From: Mesostigma viride
Lineage: Eukaryota > Streptophyta > Mesostigmatophyceae > Mesostigmatales > Mesostigmataceae
Assembly (NCBI GenBank): GCA_009746045.1
Contig: RPFO01001063.1
Location: 62,001-126,000, forward strand
Direction of reading: 5' to 3'
DNA length: 64,000 nucleotides
The notes below the pieces were generated by a model. That model was not told the DNA's origin and ran no database searches. It saw only the letters and a program-made list of their open reading frames with translations. The position numbers and the translations under genes were made by a program. Shown here piece after piece: positions 21,430 through 32,527 of the stretch (positions within the stretch are counted from its first letter, which is position 1; each line of letters opens with the position of its first letter).

Positions 21430-23240
21430 TTCATGCCACCAAACATCAACACCCGGCGCTTCGGTGACGAGGAGGAGGAGGAAGACGCCGGCGACAGCAG
21501 TGACGACGAGGAGGAGGAGGTCGTCCCTGACAAGACTGTTCCGGTCCAACTGCGGCGGGGGGACAAACTCGTATTGCGGGTCGCGGTCGACCGTCCGGAG
21601 CACCGCCAAGTCCACCCGGTCCCAGTCGAACCGCTGATGACGCTCCTCGGTTGTCGGCCGGCGCGACCAGCTCGTGGCGGTAAAAGGTCTCCGTGGTGTG
21701 GAGGAGACCGGGGAGCGGAGTCGTCGGCGTGTCGCTCGGCTCCTGCTCGCAGACCTCGAGGCGAACGTGGACACGCTGTCCCATAGCCTCGAGCTCCGTG
21801 AGGCCAGCCTCCCCCAGGAGCACCTTGACGGCGGAGTCCCAGCCCGACCGCTGAGGGACCAGGGCGGGGGCGCCGTCTGCAGGCTGCTCGAAGGTCCAGT
21901 CGCGCGCGTAGCGGCCGTCGTCCTTCCGGGCCGAGAAGTGAGCCACCTGGAGTCGCGTGTACAGGTCGGGGTTGACGACCACGTTCAACCCCCGCCGCCC
22001 GAGCTTCTGCAGCTCACCCACCACCGTGTGATCCGTGGCCGCGCTGCCCTTCAGATCGGCTCCCAGGAACAGCTGGCCGCCGAGCTGAACCGGGCGGCTG
22101 GTGAAGTCGTGCCCCTGCCACGACAACCACATGGTCGGGGTGCTCGACAGGCGGGCCAGTGACAGCCCGCCTGCGAAGTCCCGCATGGCGCGGAAAACCC
22201 AGCCGTGGAGGATCTCATCCTCCTGCGCCCGCGGCTGGGCACCGCGTCGGACGGTGAACACACCGAGAGGGTCCCCGGTGAAGTCGAGGACCTCCAGCCA
22301 AGCTGGGATCCTCGTGTCGGACCCGAGGGGCCCCCAGTGGTCACCGCCGAGCTCCCCCACCCACATACCCTCAAAAAAGGGTCGCGCCGCGAACGCGCCA
22401 GTGGACCCATCGTCGCCGTCGCGGACGATGTGGATCCACCGGAGGAACTCGTCTCCCTGCCCCCAAAACAGGTAGAAGACTGTGAAGTAGTGAGGCTCCC
22501 CGCCCTCACGCAGGTCTTCGCAGGGGAAAACATGCGTGGACGATAGGAATTATAGCACCGGCGGGCTTCAAAGTGCCGGACGGCAGGCGGTACCACCATT
22601 CCGTGGCAGTTTGGCCCAGTTTGCTACCGGCTGGCACACGTTTTCAGTGAATTTTGGGCTCCAGATTTAAATGCAACGTGCGGTTTGAGGCAGGGGAAAA
22701 CATGCGTGGACGATAGGAATTATAGCACCGGCGGGCTTCAAAGTGCCGGACGGCAGGCGGTACCACCATTCCATGGCAGCTTGGCCCAGTTTGCTACCGG
22801 CTGGCACACGTTTTCAGTGAATTTTGGGCTCCAGATTTAAATGCAACGTGCGGTTTGAGGCAGGGGAAAACATGCGTGGACGTGTACTTGGTGGCCCGGA
22901 TGTACCTATCCTCGAAGGTACCCCGAAGCCCCCTGCGCCCCACGCGCTTCTCCATTCTGCCCCTCCTGTCTCGGAGGCACCCCTCCCTGGTATCCGGATT
23001 GGAGACCACGACGTGACGAAAGGTGTTCATATTCGGGAGGAAGTCCGGCCGAGCGATCTCGGGTAAGCCGACCCGCCTGGGGGCCGGACCCTTGATTAGC
23101 CCGGCGCGGCTAGCCGCGCCCCCACCCTGCCCGCCGCCCGCCGCACTGGGGTCAGCCCCACCACTCCCCACCCCGACCGCCGCACTGGGGCCAGCCCCAC
23201 CACTCCCCCCGCCGACCGCGCCCCGCCCGCCACCCCCCAC
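21430..23240 (-). pseudogene. Unknown protein family, interrupted copy
   Basis: Read on the minus strand, an N-terminal Gly/Ala-rich part (about 23240-23070) leads to APRRVGLPEIARPDFLPNM and EDRYIRATKYTSTHVFPC. After the tandem insertion at 22521-22860 the frame resumes with HYFTVFYLFWGQGDEFLRW, TGAFAARPFFEGMWVGELGG, EILHGWVFRAMRDFAGGLSL, LSWQGHDFTSRPVQLGGQL and LVPQRSGWDSAVKVLLGEAG. It is paralogous over its full length to the plus-strand gene at 24899-26894. A further frame change near 21690 leads to RFDWDRVDLAVLRTVDRDP. No known domain is recognised. The insertion, which brings stops, and the frameshift make it a pseudogene. Confidence 0.6.
22521..22882. repeat. 170-bp tandem duplication inserted in a pseudogene
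   Basis: The 22-base word starting CAGGGGAAAACATGCGTGGA occurs at 22521, 22691 and 22861. The 148 bases between are repeated almost exactly twice. Deleting both units restores the reading frame of the surrounding gene, so the 148-bp sequence looks like an insertion flanked by a 22-bp duplication and then duplicated in tandem. Confidence 0.85.
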
Positions 23241-23473
23241 ACTGGACCCCGCAACCCCGCCACGCCCGCCACCCCCCCACTGGGCCCGACAACCGCGCCC
23301 CGCCCGGACCCCGCCACGCCGCTGGCGGGTAGATACCCGACGGGCTTGACATTGGACCGGTCAAATCGCACAGCAGTAGAAGTTCCTGAGGCCAATATTT
23401 ATGTTCGCTTGCCTGTAATGTCTTGTTTTTCGTCATCCGTCACATCATGCCCCATTCTCTCCGCCCCTCTCAG

Positions 23474-23602
23474 GGCCGCAAACGCAAGGGAGCGGATGCA
23501 GCGGGCAGCAGCACGCAACTACGAGGCGCCAAGGTCGCTAGAGTCACTGCTGCCGCCACCGCCGCGCTGCCCCATGCGGCTGATATGCCATCCACATCCC
23601 AG
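23474..23602 (+). CDS. Candidate internal exon, 43 codons
   Basis: It lies between the acceptor CCCCTCTCAG and the donor GTAATG. It encodes GRKRKGADAAGSSTQ followed by an Ala-rich end (ALPHAADMPSTSQ), and is paralogous to the exon at 15255. It is probably a duplicated exon of a plus-strand gene; function unknown. Confidence 0.4.
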
Positions 23603-23799
23603 GTAATGTCAAGAGGCTTACAAGGTGGCATTGTTTCTACTTCCCATGGCACATGGGCCATCTTGAAAGTTTAACAAGTGAGGGGTTGTGAGTGCAAGTC
23701 CCAGTGGCTGTGAGCATGAGATTGGTTATACCGCCTTTGAAAGTGCTGTCCTTCGAATTTTTGCCTTTGCACCGTGTGCAGTTCTTGGACGTTTGGAAA

Positions 23800-24165
23800 C
23801 ATGGCATGGCTAACGTAATGACTAACTAGCTAGACCTTTTCAGTTGTTTTCCATTTGCGGGTATTTCCTCGTAAATGGTGGGAGAGCGATCGCAGCAATG
23901 GTGCTCACCACTAGACACTCCCGGCCAGTTAGGCTCGAAACACACGCCCTGATCAAGCAAGCTGTTTCCGGCCCCACCGCCTAGGTCATCTAGTCGCTCT
24001 ACACGTAAGCCAGCCATAATTTCAATGCACAAGGCTAAACATTATCCTCTCCATTCATATGCAGCATCCTGAACGACTTGAAAACGCGGACAAGATAACG
24101 GCAGGCTCGAGCCACCATGGTCCGGATTCCCCCGAATTCTGGCCTGCGCTGGTTGTCTCCTTGAT
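23800..24165 (-). repeat. Dispersed leader repeat, inverted copy
   Basis: Reverse complement of 63-435 with about 90 percent apparent identity by eye, including the shared words GGCCGGGAGTGTCTAGTGG and GACAACCAGCGCAGGCCAG. Confidence 0.75.
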
Positions 24166-24379
24166 ACCGCCGCGCCAGGCAACCCCTATCCCAGAGTTCC
24201 AGGTGCTGGAGTTGCATGTGGGGGAGTGGGTGAGTGGCTAGCTCAAGTGTGGATCAACACGGGGCATTGCGGCACCTATCGCATGGCACTGCACAAGGAC
24301 TGCACTCCGCGTGCACAGGAGGAAAGGAAGAATAACACTCATTATTCAGTCTCTTTCACCCTAGTACCTTACTTTGTCC

Positions 24380-24709
24380 TTATATAGGCTTGCTTACATG
24401 CAAATGTCTTTCCTCTCCTTCTTCCTGCCCCTCTGCTCTTCCATTCTCGCCTCCTTGTCCCGAACCCTCGCCCTCACTCCTCTTACGTTTCGCTCCACTC
24501 TCGCCTCCTTGTCCGGGACTCTTTTCCTTTACCGAGTCCATTCGAATTCCGTGCCGTGCACGCGACCGCCCGCGTGCTTCACCGGCTTTCCTAGTCCGTG
24601 CGTTGGAATGTACAGCGCAATACAAGGACCGGCCCGTGCGTTTGTTTTTACATTTCTCCTTTGTGACGGTCAGTGCGCCGCACCGCGACATGTAAGGCTT
24701 ATACAACAC
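24380..24709 (-). CDS. Small basic protein with CxnC..CxxH zinc motif
   Basis: The 109-residue product starts MLYKPYMSRCGALTVTKEKC and continues KNKRTGRSLYCAVHS, giving Cys-x(9)-Cys ... Tyr-Cys-x(2)-His. This resembles the short zinc-binding motif with CxxH ending that is common in proteins of large DNA viruses, phages and some mobile elements (resemblance from memory of the motif type, not a database match). The rest is a charged, Gly/Glu/Lys-rich tail. A second ATG at 24691 is also possible. It is divergently placed, 189 bases from the unknown gene at 24899. Confidence 0.45.
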   Translation of the reverse strand: MLYKPYMSRCGALTVTKEKCKNKRTGRSLYCAVHSNARTRKAGEARGRSRARHGIRMDSVKEKSPGQGGESGAKRKRSEGEGSGQGGENGRAEGQEEGEERHLHVSKPI

Positions 24710-24898
24710 ACGTTGGGAATAAAATAGATTTAACGCTTAAAAAATCATCACGGGACTCATCCACGTTTGTTGGTAGTGCCGTGCACCCGCCTCGTGTTGT
24801 ACTATCGACCTAACGTTATTTAGCGAATGCCGTCGCGTGTGGTGTGCCTGTACGTGTATGTGCTTCAGCCCCGGCGGCCGATAACACTCAACAGGAGC

Positions 24899-26894
24899 AT
24901 GTTCACGTCGTCCTCCGCTGGGAGCGGTGGTGGCGGTGGTGGCGGTGGTGGCGGTGGTGTCGGTGGTAGCGGTGGTGTCGGTGGTGGCGGTGGCGGTGGT
25001 GGGGAGGCGGGGGTGGTGTCCTCTCAGTCGTCCGCGACGGTAGTCTCGACCGTCGGCGCTTCGGGGGGGCCTCACACCCCTGTGGCGACCGACGCGTCCC
25101 CGCTCCTTTTGTGGGCTGGCGGGGTGGCCGACCCGGCCGCGCTGCTTTTGCCAGCTGCCGCTACCTTGCTGGCTCCGGTGGCCAACCCGGCCCTGGTTGC
25201 CGACACGGCCCCGGTGGCCGACACGGCCCCGGTGGCCGCCCCTTTGGTGGCTCCGGTGGCCGCCCCTTTGGTGGCTCCGGTGGCCGACACGGCCCTGGTT
25301 GCCGTTCCCTTGGTGGCTCCGGTGGCCGACACGGCCCCGGGTGCCGACACGGCCCTGGTTGCCGTTCCTTTGGTAGCTCCGGTGGCCGACACGGCCCCGG
25401 GTGCCGACACGGCCCTGGTTGCCGTTCCCTTGGTGGCTCCGGTGGCCGACACGGCCCCGGGTGCCGACACGGCCCTTGTTGCCGTTCCTTTGGTGGCTCC
25501 GGTGGCCGACACGGCCCCGGGTGCTGCTGCTTCCTCGGCTCCGGTGGCCGACACGGCCCCGGCTACTGTGTTGCGTGGGGTGTCCGGCGCCCCCGTGGTG
25601 ACCCCCCTCGCCCGCGCGTCCTCGGGGTTGTTGTACCGGGGCGGCGGGGCGAGGACGTCGGTGTCGTGGGGCAGGCGGGTGGCGGCCGCGGGTGGGGCGC
25701 GTCCCAGTGCGGGGGGTGGGGCGGGTCCCAGTGCGGGGGGTGGGGCGGGGGCGGGTCCCAGTGCGGGGGATGGGGCGGGCAGCGCGGCGGGTGGGGCGGG
25801 GGCGGGCCCCAGTGCGGGGGGTGGGGCGGGCAGCGCGGCGGGTGGGGCGGGGGCGGGCCCCAGTGGGGGGGGTGGGGCGGGGGCGGGGCCGGTGGCCAGT
25901 GGTCGTGGCGTGGGGGGGCGCGCGATCATGGGTCAGGCTCCCAGGCGGGTTGCAGCGGCGGCGTTCCTGCCGGACATGCGGGTGCAGGGGACGATCGCCC
26001 ACCCAGGTGACAGGGAGAGGTACCTGGCGTCCAAGAGGGGGGAGATGGACAAGGGGGTGCGTGGCGGGCAGCTTCGGGGTACGTTAGAGGATAGGTACAT
26101 CCGGGCGACCCGGTACACCTTGTCGCTGCGGCAGTGCGGGGCGCCGCAGTACCTCTTGGTCTCCTACCTCTTCTGGGAGGCCCCAGAGGAGGCCAGGAAC
26201 TTCCTCCCGTGGGTCTACGTCGCCGTCCGACGGGGAGGACGGCACCACTGGCGCGTTCGCGGCGCGGCCCTTCCTGGAGGGCGCGTACGTGGGGGACGTT
26301 GGCGGCGACCTCTGGGGGCCGGTCGGGGAGGACGAGAGGATCCCAGTTTCGATGGAGATCCTCGACTTCAGCGGGGACTCCCTCGGCGTTTTCGCCGTCC
26401 GTCGCGGCGTCCGGCCGGACTTGCAGGAGGATGAGATCCTGCACGGGTGGGTGTTCCCGTCGGTTCGGGACTTGGCGGGCGGGCTCTCCATGGCCCGTCT
26501 GACAAGGACCCCGAACACGTGGTTGTCCTGGCAGGGGCACGCGATCACCAGCCGGCCTGTCCAGCTCGGCGGCGAGCTGTTCCTGGGGTTACACCTCAAG
26601 GGCAGCCAAGCCACCGACCAGTCGGTCCTGGCCGAGCTGGAGGGGCTCGGGGGGCGGGGGTTGGAGTACCAGGCCAACCCCCACTTGTACTCGCGGCTCC
26701 TGGCGGCGGGGTTCTCGGCCCGGACGGTCACACTCCGCCACGTTAGGGGGTGGACCTGGAGGGAGCCTGCGGCCGACGCCTCCGTTTTGGTCCCTCAGCG
26801 GTCGGGCTGGGACGCCGCCGTCCGGGTGGTCCTGGAGGCGGCCGGCCTCACTGAGGCCGAGGCGACGGGGCAGGTGGTCTCGGTGGACGTCTAG
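24899..26894 (+). pseudogene. Unknown protein family, longer copy with one frameshift
   Basis: From ATG 24899 the frame encodes a Gly-rich stretch, a 20-residue repeat built on VADTAPGADTALVAVPLVAP, a Gly/Ala/Pro-rich region (to about 25920), then GQAPRRVAAAAFLPDMRVQG and EDRYIRATRYTLSLRQCGAP to FLPWVYVAV. Near 26228 two bases appear missing compared with the copy at 21430-23240. In the next frame the homology continues as DGEDGTTGAFAARPFLEG, EILHGWVFPSVRDLAGGLSM, LSWQGHAITSRPVQLGGELF and LVPQRSGWDAAVRVVLEAAG to TAG at 26892. The G+C content is far above the surroundings. The function is not recognised. The frameshift may be genuine decay or an assembly error. Confidence 0.6.
25318..25557 (+). 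repeat. 60-bp in-frame coding repeat, about 4 copies
   Basis: Units repeat every 60 bases (20 codons) within the N-terminal half of the gene at 24899. Each encodes VADTAPGADTALVAVPLVAP with mainly synonymous differences. Confidence 0.85.
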
Positions 26895-27025
26895 GTCTTT
26901 CCCCTGCGAAACGTAATAAATGTGCTGGCGAGAGTTCAGGACAAGGAAGCGATAGTAGATCGAAATGTAAGAGGAGCCCTATCGAGTATAACGAGCCGAC
27001 GACGTTTGGCGTTTACCCCAGAGAG

Positions 27026-27286
27026 ATGTATATGAGAGACGACAGGCAGCATAAGAACGACTACGACGAACCTCGTGTACCTGGGCGATACAGACCGGAG
27101 CGAGGGTTAACGGTCGATTTTGACGATTCTATCAATGTCGACACCCCGGAAAGGAGATTGAAACGATTAACCGCACAGGACGTGATTGACATGTATTTTA
27201 ACCTGACGCCCGGACTTATGGGTCCTTCCCCCCCAGACTCGCCAGCTCCTCTCCCATCTTCCCCTCTTGTCCTTGCTTCCACTTAA
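27026..27286 (+). CDS. Unknown charged protein
   Basis: From ATG 27026 the frame encodes MYMRDDRQHKNDYDEPRVPG, LTVDFDDSINVDTPERRLKR and LTAQDVIDMYFNLTPG. The same frame is open upstream to about 26910 (SPIEYNEPTTFGVYPREM) without an ATG, so it may start by splicing or earlier. After about 27225 the sequence becomes Pro/Ser-rich and resembles intron. It lies just downstream of the unknown gene at 24899 and could belong to the same inserted block. No domain is recognised. Confidence 0.3.
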   Translation: MYMRDDRQHKNDYDEPRVPGRYRPERGLTVDFDDSINVDTPERRLKRLTAQDVIDMYFNLTPGLMGPSPPDSPAPLPSSPLVLAST

Positions 27287-27341
27287 CTTGCATCCTTCTC
27301 TCCCGTCCGCGCTCTCTCCTGGTTGCGCTTCCGGGCAACAG

Positions 27342-27470
27342 CCGCGGAGGAACGGCCCAGCTGCCGATGCGGAGGCAAGCATTATAGCCAAGGATGGGGC
27401 AGGCGCTAGCAACCCCAGCAAGGGAAGAGGCACAGCAGACCCAAGGGGTCCGGGGGCCGCCAACGCGGAG
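27342..27470 (+). CDS. Candidate exon related to the CW-gene exon
   Basis: It lies between the acceptor GGCAACAG and the donor GTGGGC, 43 codons. It encodes KDGAGASNPSKGRGTADPRG, similar to EDGAGASNSRDGRGLADLRR in the exon at 3407-3846. It is either a duplicated exon or a disordered module shared between genes. Confidence 0.35.
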
Positions 27471-29317
27471 GTGGGCGTAGTCCAGGGTTGCGAGCAGGGG
27501 CAGAAAGCGGGAATTGCTGAACATTCGCTTCCATGCAGCAACTGAAGGGAGCCGCTGGCATTTGTCACGTCCCAAGGATCCTTGGCCCAACCCTTCATTA
27601 CCACGGGGGGTCTGAGCAGGGGGGCCCAGAGTGTTCAGGCTGGCCTCAGCCGCGGCACAGCTAGAAAAGGGGCTGCCTCGCAAAGCGGTCGCGAAGCAAG
27701 ATGGCTCGGGAGGGCTCCTGCCGCGGAAAAAGTGGAGGGGAAAGGCTCTCATGGCGCCGCGGGAGGGGATGTCAGGAAGAGGAAGGGAAAGAGGCCGTGG
27801 GACGCGGACGCGACAGGTGGCGGTGAGGCGGCCCCACAGGATAGTGAGGGCGGCGGTGACAAGGGGCAAAAGGATCATGTCAAAGGACCATCGGCGGCTT
27901 ACATTGCATCGGGATATGAAGAAGTACTCGCATTGGGGTTTAGAATATATAGTATAGTAGTTTTAGTTATCCTCTTGGTTGGACATATTTTTTTGTGAAA
28001 TCCTTCGCTACGCTAGCATGTATTTTATCCCATTTGATGGAGTGCGGCCTATACACGGATGGGACACGACCAGAGAAGCATTGGGGCAGTGCCTGGTGGG
28101 GGAGGGGGGGGAGTGGGTAGGAAGAAGTGCATGGCATCCTTTGCAGTGATGACACACCAAGTACGCGTTGCGGGGTGGGCCATCACAGGCACCCAGCACC
28201 AGCCGGTGGTTGACAGCATCAACTATCATTTAAGTAGGCGGGCATCCGTCACAGTCCAGCGACTGATATCATGGATGAGCTGAGGAAGTCATCGAGGATC
28301 TTTGGTTGTTTCAAGAAGAGGCGTCACAGGCACGCTTGGCCAAAGTTGCAGCTTGCAGCTTCCTGGGTGTTGCTTTTTGCGCTGCTTGGGCAGCTGGCAT
28401 TTCTCGGGTGTGTGTGCTTGCATTCATCACTCTCGGCCACCCAACAGCAACGGTTCAGGGCAACGCGGGGGGCATGGCTCTAAACCGTTGATCCGGCCAC
28501 GGGGGGGCATTGCGCCATCAGCAGCAACGCGGCGTTGCCTGTATGGGGCTGCCTCTGCCAAGGACCGGCTGCCAGGGACCGGTCGCGGGCTGCGGCGGGG
28601 CCAAGCACACGCAAACCCCTGCATGGGCATGAGTGTGGGGAGCTGCCACCCCCAGCGCCGCCGGTTCATGGTGGTGGAATGCATGGGGGTGGAGAGACAG
28701 GGGAAGCGGCCACCGCCAACTGCTGCCACCCCCACCACCGCTGGTCAATGGAGATGAATGGGTGGGAGGGCGGGGACGTCGTGAGCCCTGCGGGGTCGCT
28801 GGGTTGCCATGGGCGTGCACAGTTATTATTATTCTCTGGGCGTGATGAGTGCCACCGAGAAGCCAGGCACGGCCGGGGATCTGATGGGGCCGGGGAGAAA
28901 GGGTCATAAGGCACCTTTTCGAATGGGATGACCCCGGCCCCATGCGTAGCACGGCCCGTGTAAGCGGTCTACGCTTTGTGAAAGTAACCCCGCATGGAGT
29001 GGCTGGATTGTAGGGTTAGCATGCATGGGTGTGGTGCGTCGGACCTGAGGACTTGCGTGGCGTCTTCTGCCCCTGTTTGTGGCAAGTTCAAGCAACAACT
29101 GCGCAATGCAGCTCGAAGAATACGTGCATGTGAGTTTTTCTTCGTTTTGCAGTGGGGGGGGATATTGCGAGTTGATAGAGCTTCGGAGTGCCGTGGCTGT
29201 GTTTAGTGTTGGCTGCCATGCAAGCGGTGTTGATGCCAATCCATAGTATACTCGGGTCAGGACTAGGGTAATTGCGCCAGCGTGAATGCCTGGGAGTTTT
29301 CTCCTGTGGTCCACTAA
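27471..29317. other. Possible exons, no confirmed gene
   Basis: Two stretches look protein-like. Near 27700-27960 one frame encodes DVRKRKGKRPWDADATGGGE and then KGPSAAYIASGYEEVLALGF. At 28016-28091 a frame after CTACGCTAG encodes MYFIPFDGVRPIHGWDTTRE and ends before GTGGGG. Phases do not let me chain them. 28270-28480 has a further frame (EEASQARLAKVAACSF). The rest shows nothing. Confidence 0.25.
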
Positions 29318-30426
29318 CCCTTAAACCGTAGCAACTCAGTCCAATTAAACGGACTGAGTTGCACATCTTTGCACATTTGTTGTGTATGGCCTAAAAACAA
29401 TTTCTGGCCACCCCTTGGTACCAAGCATGCATATATGTTGATTTTCATGGGGGATAGGTCACTGGTCCCAAATCAGTTACTTTTGGGTGCTATAAATAGC
29501 GCACACCCCAGGGGGGTACGGAAAATCGGGGTTTGAGACATACATCATGCAATATGGACCACTTATACAAATATATAGGCCCTGGAATTTCAAAGGCAGT
29601 TACTTTACATCACAGGCATGCCATCAATGCATTCACAACATGACATGCTACAGAACTGCACAAGCTAGCTAGCAAAAAGCCCAAAATAGCTCAGTCCGTT
29701 TAATTGGACTGAGTTTTTTTGGGGGGGTGGCTAGCACTACCGTTTTGGTTTCCTATCCCAATGTGGCGTAAAACATCATAGCTGGCCACACATGCATCCC
29801 CCAACACATTTCCAGCATATAAAACAGCAGCTCATGCTATATAATACTGTAAATCTAGTGCCATTGGGCATAAAGCACGCGTAGAAGGCACATGCAAGGA
29901 GCTTATTGCCAACGTACCCTATACGCTACAAACACCTTCAAAATACAAGGAAAAAAGAAAGAAACAAAATTAGCAACTTGCTGATGCTTCAATGCAAGCA
30001 GATCCCAGGCATCTCTATGTCTCTAACACACAGCAAACACACAAAAAGAAGGCGGACTTGGCCAGCATGCATGCCTAGAACTGGACAGAAAAACACTCGC
30101 CCTGAGTTGTTTAAGCAACGGAAAGCATCGTATCGTCACACTGAACATTATTACAAACGATATCTGTAGTTATACCGACATTCATGCTGTAGCATACGCT
30201 AAAAGCAGTCAAAACTCGTCCAAAATCTGGCCGAGGTAACATTACTACCCAACCATCACAAGCCTATGCACAGAAGCAATAAAACAACAAAAAGACAGTT
30301 ATTAAGCCTCGATTATAGCCCCGAGACTGGTACCGAAACAATATATGACACATACGCGGTCACTGAGACATGATAAAAGGCTATAACGTACCTGGTCGAA
30401 ACCGCAGATTACCTTGTTTGCAGGAG

Positions 30427-30908
30427 CTACCACGCCCACCCCACGAACGTAGCCGCAAGCATGTCCTGGCCGCCATTGATGGTCAACTGTGCTAGGAACG
30501 ACGTAACTAACTCATCCATGCGCAAAAATCCAAGCATTTTCTGCCGAGCACCAAGTACAGCTTGCACTGTCATCGCCTGGCCGCTCACGCGATTTGCTGC
30601 GCCGCCACATAACCTCGAGACATATCTAGGCATTTGTAAATGTTGCATGGCTACGCATATGGCATTTACAAGACCTAGGGATGATGCCTACAAAGTTTCG
30701 GTCGAATACGTCAAGCCATGCTCTCGCCCCAGTCAGTTGTTTGTGCCACCATAGCCGCGGACGTGAATAATTTTTTCTTCACGTCGTCCTCGTTTGGCCA
30801 TGGTACCCCCCCTACTTTCCTTGACCGTAGGTCCCTGTCCAGGTGTCCAAAAGTAGTAAACCAGGGGTGTACGTGAAAGTACAAATCTAGATCTCGAAGC
30901 TGGTCCAA
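30427..30908 (-). pseudogene. Unrecognised open frames inside the TIR element
   Basis: Minus-strand frames 30908-30711 (MDQLRDLDLYFHVHPWFTTF) and 30648-30427 (MQHLQMPRYVSRLCGGAANR) read as plausible protein but have no known motif. They may be two exons of one element-encoded protein. Confidence 0.25.
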
Positions 30909-30957
30909 ACAGAATATTCAAAAGTTTGCTAGAATCATAGCTAGTTCTGCCACAAAC

Positions 30958-31012
30958 TCGGTCCGTTTTAGTGGACTGAGAAAAACTCAGTCCACGAAAA
31001 CGGACCGAGTAC
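30958..31012. repeat. 55-bp near-perfect hairpin
   Basis: Arms of 25 bases (ACTCGGTCCGTTTTAGTGG followed by ACTGAG) pair across an AAAAA loop with one mismatch. It forms the subterminal palindrome of the element ending at 31022. Confidence 0.85.
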
Positions 31013-31022
31013 GGTTTAAGGG

Positions 31023-32164
31023 CTAAGGGTGAAGCCAGGTGTACGTATGGGGTAAGCAGGAAACAGATAGCGGGGGTTATGGGTGGGGGGAGGAGGGAGG
31101 GGAGAAGGGCAGGGGGAAGGGAGGGGGGAGGAGGGGAAGGGGGAAGGGACGCAGAGCAAGAAGGAGGAAGCAGGGGGGGCAGAGTAGTCGTTATGGGCTA
31201 GTGCACAGAATACAGGGTGTGTTTGTCACGTGAATTGAGGTGGGCTGCTGTTCAGGGGAAAACTGGAAGGCAGAGTATTTCTGTTTTTCAACAGTCATTT
31301 GATACTGGTTAGGCTGCTCTCTGAGGCATAGCTTGGACGTGTTTTGTGGTGCCGTATTCCTCAATCATTATGTCACCATGCTTGTAAATGGGCCAACTCT
31401 TCTCTTTCACTTGGATTGGCCCGTTTATGCTCGTTCTTGCTAAACTCAGTTTGCTTATTCATGTCGATGATCTGGCATCACATTAGCTGCGTATGATCTC
31501 ATCCTACTCACCTGGGTAGGAATGGGATTGGATGCTTATGCTTGTAACATCATGTTAACAACGTTGGACGTTTACGTTTATGCAGGTGAACGTTCAACAC
31601 CGACAATTGCTTCGGATCGGAAGAGGAAATTGATGGGGCCCTGCTCGGCTGTGATCCAGTGGCTTGCATGCACGAAGCCTGGCCGCAGCTGCGTTAATTA
31701 GACGCAGGAGGGTTCCTTACTGCGACAACTTTTGGTGCTGTCTGGCAGACAAGCCACGCTTGATGATCAAGTGGAGCATGTATTGATCAAGTGGAGCATG
31801 TTTCACAGGAAAAAATAACACATGTGGCATGACATGCTCGACCCCTAGTACACAACCAGAAGGGGGGAGGCGCATCTGCAGAGTTCCTACCCAAATCGAC
31901 TAAGTGAGCAAGTTATTTGTAAAGCCTATATGGTTTGCCTTTGAAAAGGTAAGCTGAGAATGCTAGCTGTAAAGTCCCTGGAATCCCCCTATTTTTGTGA
32001 CGCTATATAATCGATTGAAGGTACCCCAGTTTAGTTTACTATTTGCTGCTGGCCTCGACATATCGCTGTGCATGACTAGTCCATCGCATGGACGCACATG
32101 AGTGATATCGAATGAAGCTACAGCTGGTATTGCTGAGTCTCAAACGTACAGCTAGGTACAGGCT
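31023..32164. other. No recognised gene
   Basis: A purine-rich GGGGGAGG tract lies at about 31080-31165 and a short direct duplication (GATCAAGTGGAGCATGT) at 31765 and 31784. No gene is supported. Confidence 0.5.
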
Positions 32165-32169
32165 GAGCT

Positions 32170-32405
32170 ACATTAAGCTAAATTAAATTAAATTGTAACA
32201 AATCTCCGTTGGGAGCACATGTAGCACATATCCCTGAGAAGGGGCATATGGCTTTTGATACATTCTGGGCTACTTCCTGCAAGGATAGGGTGTAAACTAC
32301 ACCTGCTCTGGGTCAGTGCACAATGTGCACCTGCACCACTATGTATTCCAGCACCTAAGGCGCGGGCATAGGGTGGAAGATCATCATGGCTAAACAATAG
32401 CTAGG
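32170..32405 (-). mobile_element. SINE-like repeat, copy 1
   Basis: The reverse complement matches 42995-43220 along its length. It ends with the hairpin CTCCCAACGGAG (32204-32215, minus) and then an AT tail of TTTAATTTAATT type. I did not find clear flanking duplications for this copy. Confidence 0.65.
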
Positions 32406-32527
32406 GCATGGCTTCTCAGCAGAGAGTAGCTCTCTGCATAGGCAGAGCTTGGCTAAATCATCCGTGGAGAGTCCCATTATAGGCACACATGCGCATAGGC
32501 TTGAGCCACGTGCTAAGCTAAGCCTGA

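Larger units (their letters stand above)
29318..31022. mobile_element. TIR element of 1.7 kb with CTAA target duplication
   Basis: The left end starts CCCTTAAACCGTA and the right end finishes TACGGTTTAAGGG. Both are flanked directly by CTAA (29314-29317 and 31023-31026), a 4-bp target duplication. Just inside each end lie palindromes built on CTCAGTCC...GGACTGAG (29332-29356 and 30958-31012). A third, at 29688-29711, is the exact inverse of the first. Two short minus-strand frames lie near the right end. No recognisable transposase is present, so it is probably non-autonomous or a degraded element of unknown superfamily. Confidence 0.7.
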
